NCBI GenBank assembly: GCA_013153415.1
Contig: JAADEO010000212.1
Location: forward strand, 1-5,788
Direction: 5' to 3'
DNA: 5,788 bases
Source of the DNA: Deltaproteobacteria bacterium
Lineage (GTDB): Bacteria; Desulfobacterota; Anaeroferrophillalia; Anaeroferrophillales; Tharpellaceae
Shown here: positions 1 to 5,788 of the stretch, one piece after another
How positions within the stretch are numbered: position 1 is the stretch's first letter
How the letters are laid out: every line of letters begins with the position of its first letter
The notes under the pieces: model-generated
The model's input: only the letters and a program-made list of their open reading frames with translations
Told to the model about the DNA's origin: nothing
Databases searched by the model: none
Made by a program: the position numbers and the translations under genes

Positions 1-700
1 GGTGCAGCATGACATCATGGCCCCGGTCAACCAGATAGGTAGCGACTCCGCGACTGCTGCCCAGATGCGGGAAAATCGCAAAAGTCAGCGGCAACGGCAG
101 ATCCGAAAACTCCCGGGCGACCTTGAGACTGCGCCCCATGTCATCGATAATCAACGCCAGACGGGGCCCGCGAACAGCTTTTGCTGCCGGGACCCGGGAT
201 CGGGCCGGAGAAAATTCGCCGACCAGAACCACTTTCCGCCCGGAAAGTACAAGAAGATTACAGATCCCGTTGCCGGGATCGACCGCCACCAGGCAGACTA
301 AAGAGAACTCGCGCTTAAATGTTTTTCGAATTTCGCTCAAGCCCTGCAGGAGAAGTCGCTGATCATGATACTGACCGCTCAGGTGGATCAGATCCCAGGA
401 AAGGGAGCCGTCCCGCATGGTCTCCCGCTGCCTGACAAAATCGACCACGGCCCGGGTAGCCTGCAACCTTTTCACCAGCAATTCGACAGCTTCTCCGAGC
501 CGCTGCCGACAGATCAGCACCGGACCGGTTTCCTGTGACTTGACCACCGGTTCGGAGAGCGGCCCGGAAAAATCAGCGGGATAAAAACTGCCGGCCAGCA
601 GATAACCGAGAAAGAAACATCCGGCAACCGCAACCAGAAACAGGCCGGACAGAAGATATCCCGACCTGGTCCCAGCCAGCCTGCGCCGCTCTTTTCCCAT
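1..700 (-). CDS. Divergent polysaccharide deacetylase (YibQ family), N-terminal part (3' end outside window)
   Basis: The first 233 codons are visible; the frame is still open at position 1. The product has a basic N-terminus and a hydrophobic segment at about 15-37, so it is probably membrane-anchored and periplasmic. A stretch of about 140 residues (40-178) follows that I cannot assign; it contains helix-like (RLGEAVELLVKRLQ) and strand-like (SLVCLVAVD, RKVVLVGEF) segments. The catalytic fold then starts with PRLALIIDDMG, whose Asp186-Asp187 pair is the first metal/active-site motif of this NodB-like family. LPLPLTFAIFPHLGSS and GHDVMLH (His233) follow, just where YibQ-type proteins continue to an H-x-P-M-E-P motif, which is cut off here. 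The ATG at 700 is the first possible start after the ctpA TAG, 15 nt away and in the same frame. No Shine-Dalgarno is visible, so re-initiation after ctpA is likely. E. coli yibQ also sits next to envC. The biochemical activity is not established; the family's substrate is uncertain. Confidence 0.9.
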   Translation of the reverse strand, partial: MGKERRRLAGTRSGYLLSGLFLVAVAGCFFLGYLLAGSFYPADFSGPLSEPVVKSQETGPVLICRQRLGEAVELLVKRLQATRAVVDFVRQRETMRDGSLSWDLIHLSGQYHDQRLLLQGLSEIRKTFKREFSLVCLVAVDPGNGICNLLVLSGRKVVLVGEFSPARSRVPAAKAVRGPRLALIIDDMGRSLKVAREFSDLPLPLTFAIFPHLGSSRGVATYLVDRGHDVMLH

Positions 701-715
701 AGCGAAAAAGAGCGC

Positions 716-2152
716 CTATTGAGCCGAAATCTGTTTGAAAATCTGCCACCCCTGCAACAGTTCCACGGCCCTGACGATCTGAATGTCGTTATGCCACTTG
801 TCCTCTTTCGCAAGCTTGGTATCGTTTCCGGAATCTTTCTTACCGGTCTCGTCCTGGGTTTTGTCCGGAGAGAGTTTCGGGGTCTCATCCCCGGTTGCCG
901 GTTTTTCGATTACCGGAGGTTTACCTTTTTCCTGCCCGACCTCGAAGTGTCCCTTGAGATCCTTCTCCTTGATGTTGAACATCCCCGAATGCTTATTTTC
1001 CCGGCGCACCACGGTTCCGGCCTCGACCTCGACATCAGGCACGATACCTTTGGCCTGAATGGAACGGCCGCTGGGCGTATAGTAGAGAGCCGTAGTCAAC
1101 CGCACAGCACAACCATCTTCCAGTGGGATGATGGTCTGAACCGAACCCTTGCCGAAAGTCGGAGTCCCCATCACCAGAGCCCGCTTGTGGTCCTGGAGGG
1201 CGCCGGCGACAATCTCGGAAGCACTGGCGCTGCCGCCATTGACCAGCACCACTATGGGATAATCGCCTTCGGTACCGTCGTCATAGGCCCGATAACGCAT
1301 ATTCTGTTTTTTGATCCGGCCATCGGTATAGACGATCAGCCCGGACTTGAGAAAATAGTCGGAAACCTTGACCGCCTGCTGCAGCAGGCCGCCGGGATTG
1401 TTCCGCAGATCCAGCACCAGGCCGGAGATCTTGTGTTTCTTTTTCAACTCCTTCATCTTGCGGTTGAGATCGGCGTAGGTCCGGGACTGGAACTGGGTCA
1501 AACGGATATAAGCGATATTATCGGTCAACATCTTGCTCTTGACACTGACGACCTTGATGATGTCCCGAATGATCTTGACATCGAGCAGGGAAGAGCGGCC
1601 CTTGCGCATGATCGAGATAGTGATCTCGGTGCCTTTCGGGCCCCGCATCTTTTTGACCGCCTCCATCAGGGTCATATCCTTGGTCAGTTCGCCGTTGATC
1701 TTGATGATTTTGTCTCCGGCCTCGACCCCGGCCCGGAAAGCCGGAGTGTCTTCAATCGGAGAAACCACGGTCAGGACCCCGTCACGGATCGTAATTTCTA
1801 TTCCCAGCCCCCCGAAAGAACCAGAAGTTTCAACCTGCATCTCCTTGAACATGTCCGGAGGCATGAAACTCGAGTGGGGGTCGAGATCGGCAAGCATTCC
1901 CTTGATCGAGCCATAAACCAGCTTCTTGATACCGACCTCTTCGACATAGTTTTTCTGGACCAGACTCAGGGTGTCGGTATAGAGCTTGATATATTCATAA
2001 GGACTCTTGGTGTCTTCGGTCTGCTGCTCATCCTTGACCTCTTCCCGGGCCCGGGAAGAGCCGCTCAGGACCCCGAGATGAACCACCAGAAATGCAACCA
2101 GGGCCAGAACCAGCCCCAGGAAAATAGATTTACCTTTATTTCTTTCAACCAT
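716..2152 (-). CDS. ctpA: Carboxy-terminal processing protease, S41 family (CtpA/Prc-like)
   Basis: This is a serine protease of the S41A family, anchored in the membrane with its catalytic part in the periplasm. It would process or degrade proteins from their C-terminus. The 478-residue product has a short basic N-terminus and TM segment (about 9-29), an N-terminal helical region containing DLDPHSSFM (89-97), a PDZ domain (about 105-195, with FGGLGIEI and SPIEDTPAFRAGVEAGD), and the protease core. GLVLDLRNNPGGLL lies at 244-257 and NGGSASASEIVAGALQD at 305-321. By alignment to E. coli Prc from memory, the nucleophile is Ser310 and the base Lys335 (in PTFGKGSVQ), with Asp321 and Gln339 nearby, all present. 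Residues about 380-452 are a charged, Lys/Asp/Pro-rich low-complexity linker, followed by a terminal helix (DIQIVRAVELLQGW). The start at 2152 has GGAGGT 8 nt upstream. An alternative ATG at 2230 overlaps the preceding stop and adds 26 residues. The stop is TAG at 716-718. Substrates are unknown; the envC neighbour suggests a cell-wall hydrolase or its regulator. Confidence 0.93.
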   Translation of the reverse strand: MVERNKGKSIFLGLVLALVAFLVVHLGVLSGSSRAREEVKDEQQTEDTKSPYEYIKLYTDTLSLVQKNYVEEVGIKKLVYGSIKGMLADLDPHSSFMPPDMFKEMQVETSGSFGGLGIEITIRDGVLTVVSPIEDTPAFRAGVEAGDKIIKINGELTKDMTLMEAVKKMRGPKGTEITISIMRKGRSSLLDVKIIRDIIKVVSVKSKMLTDNIAYIRLTQFQSRTYADLNRKMKELKKKHKISGLVLDLRNNPGGLLQQAVKVSDYFLKSGLIVYTDGRIKKQNMRYRAYDDGTEGDYPIVVLVNGGSASASEIVAGALQDHKRALVMGTPTFGKGSVQTIIPLEDGCAVRLTTALYYTPSGRSIQAKGIVPDVEVEAGTVVRRENKHSGMFNIKEKDLKGHFEVGQEKGKPPVIEKPATGDETPKLSPDKTQDETGKKDSGNDTKLAKEDKWHNDIQIVRAVELLQGWQIFKQISAQ

Positions 2153-2160
2153 CTTCAGAA

Positions 2161-2166
2161 ACCTCC
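2161..2166 (-). promoter_or_regulatory. Ribosome binding site of ctpA (decides the start)
   Basis: Reading the minus strand, GGAGGT lies 8 nt before the ATG at 2152. It is the strongest Shine-Dalgarno in the window and the main reason for placing the ctpA start at 2152 rather than at the upstream ATG at 2230. The upstream ATG has only GGGGAG about 8 nt before it, but it does form an ATGA overlap with the envC stop. Confidence 0.75.
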
Positions 2167-2226
2167 AAAAGATTGACAGACCGGCATTCTCATCCGGCGG
2201 CTGGCCCGTTGGGGAAAAACCGCTGT

Positions 2227-3408
2227 TCATCCCGCCTGCTCCCCGATCTGGGATACCCAGGTCAGAGGATCTTCGGGCACACCATTTTTACGTATTTCAA
2301 AATAGAGCGAGGGGATATCGGAAAAAACCCCGTTTCCGACCTGGCCGACAACCTGGCGGGACTTGAGATGATCGCCGACCTTGCAGCTGAATTCCCGCAG
2401 ATGGGCGTAGACGGAGCAGTACCCACCACCGTGATCGACCACCAGCAGATTGCCGTAACCTTTCATCCAGGAAGCGAACACCACGACTCCATTGTGGATC
2501 ACCCGGACCGGACTGCCGGCAGGAGCCTCGATCTCGATCCCCTTGTTGCTGGTTACCGTCGCGAAATCGGAATCTTTCTCTAACCCGAAAAAACTGATGA
2601 CAATGCCGTCGACCGGCATCGGCAGGTTCCCTTTAAGATCGGCAAAATCGGTCACCGGAAGGTCTGCGGTCAGAGTCATTTGCTCAAGTTTTTCAGCCAT
2701 TTTCCCGAGCTCGCCGACAAGCTCGTCATGGGCCTTGACCTGATGCTTGATTTTATACAGCAACTCATTTTTTTTGGCAATGTTTTCTTCCAGTTCGGCG
2801 ACCTTGGCGGTCTGCTGATCCCGCAGTCCATGCAGGAAGGAGCGCCTTTTCTCCAGCTCCCGACGATGCTCCCGGACCCGACTCAAAAGCTGTCGATATT
2901 CAGCCTGCAGCCGGCGGTCGGCCGCCAGCACCCGTTCACCATAAACCACGGCATTGACTTTCTCGGTCAGATCGAGATCGCGATCGAGAAAATCGAGCCA
3001 TTTCCCCGGCGGCTGGCAGTAACGGATCTTGAGACGGGCGCAGAACCGCCGCTGCAACTGCCGGTAGCTCTCTTCCAGGCACCCGGCCTCGGCCTCCTGG
3101 GCAGCCACCTCCTTTTCGACCTGGGCGATCTCGTCATCAAGCCCGGCCAACTCCTGCTGGAGCACCAGGCGCCGGCGGTTTAAGGTGTCGATCTCCTGCA
3201 AAACCGTCTCCTGGCGGCGGCGAACCCGTTCTCCCCGGCGCCGTTCGCGGCGAATCTGGTTTTTCAGAACCTTGAGATCACGCTTGACATCTCCTCCGTC
3301 CATGCCATTCGGCATCCGTCCCCAGGCAAACCCGGCCGCCAGCAGCAAGACTCCGAACGCCGGCAGCCAACAACGTATCAAATCCGAAAAACCTCTTTTA
3401 CGCATCAT
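2227..3408 (-). CDS. envC: EnvC-like murein hydrolase activator, coiled coil plus degenerate LytM (M23) domain
   Basis: This is a probable periplasmic partner of FtsEX that switches on peptidoglycan amidases. The 393-residue product starts with a basic N-terminus and a hydrophobic signal or anchor segment (about 13-29). Two heptad-rich, highly charged coiled-coil regions follow (about 40-125 and 165-250), with a short ARLKIRY...WLDFLDRDLDL segment between them. The C-terminal LytM domain spans about 262-388. Compared with active M23 peptidases, the first metal motif HxGxD reads NKGIE (Asn288, Glu292) and the last motif HLHFE reads SLYFE (Ser367, Tyr369). His336 in YAHL remains. All three zinc-ligand positions are therefore changed, as in E. 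coli EnvC, which also has SLYFEIR as I recall. The start at 3408 overlaps the ftsX stop (TGATG). The next codon, ATG at 3405, is better spaced from GGGA and is an equally good choice. Upstream codons to 3531 lie inside ftsX and are unlikely to be used. The domain call is firm; the specific amidase partner is unknown. Confidence 0.9.
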   Translation of the reverse strand: MMRKRGFSDLIRCWLPAFGVLLLAAGFAWGRMPNGMDGGDVKRDLKVLKNQIRRERRRGERVRRRQETVLQEIDTLNRRRLVLQQELAGLDDEIAQVEKEVAAQEAEAGCLEESYRQLQRRFCARLKIRYCQPPGKWLDFLDRDLDLTEKVNAVVYGERVLAADRRLQAEYRQLLSRVREHRRELEKRRSFLHGLRDQQTAKVAELEENIAKKNELLYKIKHQVKAHDELVGELGKMAEKLEQMTLTADLPVTDFADLKGNLPMPVDGIVISFFGLEKDSDFATVTSNKGIEIEAPAGSPVRVIHNGVVVFASWMKGYGNLLVVDHGGGYCSVYAHLREFSCKVGDHLKSRQVVGQVGNGVFSDIPSLYFEIRKNGVPEDPLTWVSQIGEQAG

Positions 3409-4313
3409 CAATCCCGAAAGCCCCAGCGCGAGGAGAGCAGAAAACCGGCGATACCAAGCAGGGTTCCAAGCAGGATAAACGATAGCATCGTCAGGGGAGA
3501 GAAAAAATGCAGTTGGGTCGAGATCGACCACTGCGGCACCTGGAGCTTGAGCCAGTTGCGGAAACCGACATAGCCGCCGTAAGCCAACCCCAGGGCCAGA
3601 AGCGAAGCCAGGGTTCCCTGGAAAATCCCCTCCAGCAGATACGGCAGGGCGACAAAGGTCCGGGTCGCTCCGACCAGGTAGAGGACCCGGATGATCTCCC
3701 GACGGGAATAGAGCGAAAGGCGGATGGTGCTGGCAACGATGAAGATCGTCACCACGGAGAGAAAAGCGGCAAACAGCAGCCCGAAATATTTAACGATTTT
3801 CAAAAGCGAAAAGAGATGCCGCAACCAATAGCTGCCGTAGACCACGTCCTCGACCCCGACCTGGCGCTTGAGCTGGCGGGCCAGGCGCTCGACATCGGCG
3901 ACCGCGGCGACTTTCCGGTCCAAAGAGAGTTCGAGCGAGGCGGGAAGAGGGTTTTCGGGAAGGTCATCGAGAAAACCGGCATCATCGCCCAGGGTCTTTT
4001 TGAAATTTTCCAGGGCTTGTTCTTTGGAAACATACTGCAGATTGATTACTTCATCGAGTTCCCGGCAGAAATTCTTCAAGTCGGCCAACCGGGCCTCTGA
4101 GATATCATCATCGAGGTAGACGATGATCCGCAAATCGGCCCGCCAGGTCGAAACCAGCTGCGCAGCATTGCTGTAGGCCAGAAAATAGAGACTCAGCAGC
4201 AGCATGGCAATGGCGATAATCGAGATCGAGATCAGATTGACCACCGGATGACGCCGGATATTGTTGGCGGTCAGTTTCAGGAGAGGATAGATATAATCGG
4301 GCATGTAGCTCAT
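3408..4313 (-). CDS. ftsX: Cell division protein FtsX (permease-like subunit of FtsEX)
   Basis: FtsX is the inner-membrane partner of FtsE. It carries the ATPase cycle across the membrane to a periplasmic hydrolase or hydrolase activator. The 301-residue product has the family layout: a short cytoplasmic N-terminus, TM1 at about 25-47, a periplasmic loop at about 48-168, then TM2 (about 173-197), TM3 (about 222-250) and TM4 (about 274-295). The loop contains the typical segment YVSKEQALENFKKTLGD followed by LPENPLPASLEL, which in characterised FtsX proteins belongs to the partner-binding region. LYLVGATRTFVALPYLLEG between TM2 and TM3 is the conserved cytoplasmic loop expected to contact FtsE. 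The ATG at 4313 lies 33 nt after the ftsE stop; a second ATG at 4304 would shorten the protein by 3 residues. The gene ends in TGA at 3408-3410, whose last base is the first base of the next gene's ATG. Length and topology are normal. Confidence 0.95.
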   Translation of the reverse strand: MSYMPDYIYPLLKLTANNIRRHPVVNLISISIIAIAMLLLSLYFLAYSNAAQLVSTWRADLRIIVYLDDDISEARLADLKNFCRELDEVINLQYVSKEQALENFKKTLGDDAGFLDDLPENPLPASLELSLDRKVAAVADVERLARQLKRQVGVEDVVYGSYWLRHLFSLLKIVKYFGLLFAAFLSVVTIFIVASTIRLSLYSRREIIRVLYLVGATRTFVALPYLLEGIFQGTLASLLALGLAYGGYVGFRNWLKLQVPQWSISTQLHFFSPLTMLSFILLGTLLGIAGFLLSSRWGFRD

Positions 4314-4319
4314 GAAAAA

Positions 4320-4329
4320 GGAGCGCTCC
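4320..4329 (-). other. Perfect 10-bp palindrome in the ftsX leader
   Basis: GGAGCGCTCC, a perfect 10-bp palindrome, lies in the 33-nt spacer between ftsE and ftsX and is followed on the minus strand by TTTTTC and the ftsX ATG. Immediately upstream is another GGAG, so the transcript reads CGGAGGGAGCGCTCC. This allows a small 4-bp hairpin (GGAG/CTCC with a 6-nt loop) over the only Shine-Dalgarno-like bases, which sit 12-15 nt from the start codon. The palindrome is directly visible. A regulatory role is only a possibility, and the stem is too short to call a terminator. Confidence 0.3.
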
Positions 4330-4346
4330 CTCCGGGAATACGACGA

Positions 4347-4989
<643 letters not shown>

Positions 4990-5015
<26 letters not shown>

Positions 5016-5788
5016 CGGCTGCCAGTTCCGCCAACAGAGCCCAAAGAGGTCCGCGATCATCCAAAGGCAGTTCCAGATTGCGGGAACCGTCCCGGGTGCG
5101 GGCCTCGATTATGCCCCGTTTATAACCTTTCCGGCCAAGGGTCAGGCGCAGGGGGATACCGAGCAGATCGGCATCCTTGAACTTGACCCCGGGCCGCTCG
5201 TTGCGGTCGTCGTAGAGAACTTCGATACCTTTTTCCCGCAGATCCCGGTAGAGTTTCTCGCAAGCCTCCGTGACTTCGGCCGATTTGAGATCCAGATTGA
5301 GGAGCACAACCTTGAACGGGGCGATGGCATAAGGAAACCGGATACCATGCTCGTCGTGATTCTGTTCGATGGCGGCGGCCACGGTACGACCGACACCGAT
5401 ACCGTAACAACCCATCACCAGGAACCGCTCCTCCCCTTCCTGGTCGAGGAACGTAGCCTTGAGCTTTTCACTGTACTTGGTCCCGAGTTTGAAAATGTGG
5501 CCGACTTCGATCCCCCGGTCGATCCGCAACTTCCCGTCGCAACGGGGACAGGCGTCACCGGGCCTGACCATCACCAGGTCATAGAGTTTTTCGGCTTTAA
5601 GATCCCGGCCCCAAACCACATTCTTGAGATGGAAACCGGCCCGGTTGGCACCACAGATCAGATTGCCGATCACCGGTACCCGGCGATCGATCAGCACCGG
5701 AAGCGAAACCTTGAGCGGCCCCAGGTAGCCGACCGGCAGGTCGAGCTCGCTTCGCACCCGGTCCGGAGACGGGGTCTCGAGCCAGTCG
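4990..5788 (-). CDS. proS: Prolyl-tRNA synthetase, C-terminal part (5' end outside window)
   Basis: This is the last 265 residues of prolyl-tRNA synthetase, the cytoplasmic class II enzyme that charges tRNA-Pro. The frame is open to the window edge, so roughly the first half is missing if the protein is near the usual 570 residues. Fragment residues 1-60 match the end of the YbaK-like editing insertion and its return to the catalytic core (GANRAGFHL, then VVWGRDL). A CPRC pair lies at about 80-83. RGIEVGHIFKLGTKYS follows, and then class II motif 3 (GCYGIGVGR, about 126-134) with AAAIEQNHDEHGI. The anticodon-binding domain occupies about 155-245 and includes YDDRNERPGVKFKDADLLG and a GRK turn. 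The gene ends with TAA at 4990-4992. The GTG at 5757 is internal, not a start. The final 26 nt overlap ftsE in another frame, so the two genes are probably co-transcribed and coupled. The editing insertion indicates the bacterial-type enzyme. Identification is firm. Confidence 0.97.

Noticed and set aside
605..619. Possible lipobox (VAGC, Cys28) in the deacetylase N-terminus
   Set aside because: The four residues fit a loose lipobox, but the hydrophobic stretch continues for about nine residues after the Cys, which favours a membrane span over a lipoprotein signal.
701..716. GCGCTC followed by TTTTTC before the deacetylase start, resembling the ftsX leader at 4314-4326
   Set aside because: Two short matches are compatible with chance in this composition, and only the ftsX copy has palindromic context. 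No third promoter-proximal copy supports a shared operator.
514..888. 124-codon minus-strand frame crossing the protease/deacetylase junction
   Set aside because: It runs out of frame through both well-supported genes, and its Arg/Ser/Pro-rich composition is typical of a shifted frame.
719..2176. 485-codon open frame on the plus strand opposite the protease gene
   Set aside because: Its codon register is the exact complement of the protease codons. Stops there would need TTA, CTA or TCA codons in the real gene, which are rare in GC-rich coding DNA. The product resembles no known family, while the minus strand encodes a complete S41 protease.
2153..2226. Possible terminator or promoter in the gap before the protease gene
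   Set aside because: No stem-loop followed by a T-run and no convincing -35/-10 pair could be seen; only the protease ribosome binding site is supported.
2968..2998. Short direct repeats of GATCGAG-like sequence
   Set aside because: They fall in the envC-like gene and encode the repeated LDRDLDL residues. They are explained by coding for alternating Leu/Asp and do not form an array.

Overview
All six genes in this window lie on the minus strand, so transcription runs from high to low coordinates. The DNA is moderately GC-rich by eye. Four genes are complete: ftsE, ftsX, an envC-like gene and a ctpA/prc-type protease. The window cuts one gene at each edge: the 3' half of proS (prolyl-tRNA synthetase) at the high-coordinate edge, and the 5' part of a divergent polysaccharide deacetylase (YibQ family) at the low-coordinate edge. 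There are no RNA genes, mobile elements, CRISPR arrays or long non-coding stretches. The largest gap is about 74 nt.

Order along transcription: proS (3' part, 4990-5788), ftsE (4347-5015, starting inside the end of proS), ftsX (3408-4313), envC-like (2227-3408, start overlapping the ftsX stop), ctpA-like S41 protease (716-2152), divergent polysaccharide deacetylase (1-700, 3' end outside the window). The overlaps and very short spacers, with no visible promoter or terminator between genes, suggest one polycistronic, translationally coupled unit. Its promoter would lie upstream of proS or inside it.

How the genes may work together: FtsE (ATPase) and FtsX (membrane subunit) form the FtsEX complex of the division site. 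FtsEX controls peptidoglycan hydrolysis through a periplasmic coiled-coil partner. The gene directly after ftsX encodes such a partner: a signal-anchor, long coiled coils and a C-terminal LytM (M23) domain whose zinc-binding residues are replaced. It therefore looks like an EnvC-type amidase activator rather than an enzyme. The next gene encodes a membrane-anchored C-terminal processing protease, a family known in other bacteria to control the levels of cell-wall hydrolases. The last gene encodes a membrane-anchored YibQ-like deacetylase. The window thus looks like a cell-division and murein-remodelling operon attached to a tRNA synthetase gene.

The organism is probably a Gram-negative (diderm) bacterium. 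This is inferred from the EnvC/CtpA/YibQ set. The joined ftsEX-envC-ctpA-deacetylase order is what I would expect from the former Deltaproteobacteria (Desulfobacterota/Desulfuromonadota-like), but the lineage is an inference and not proven by the sequence. I see no clearly new defence or mobile system here. The most interesting points are the gene order itself, the degenerate LytM site, the unassigned N-terminal region of the deacetylase, and the start-site and coupling details.
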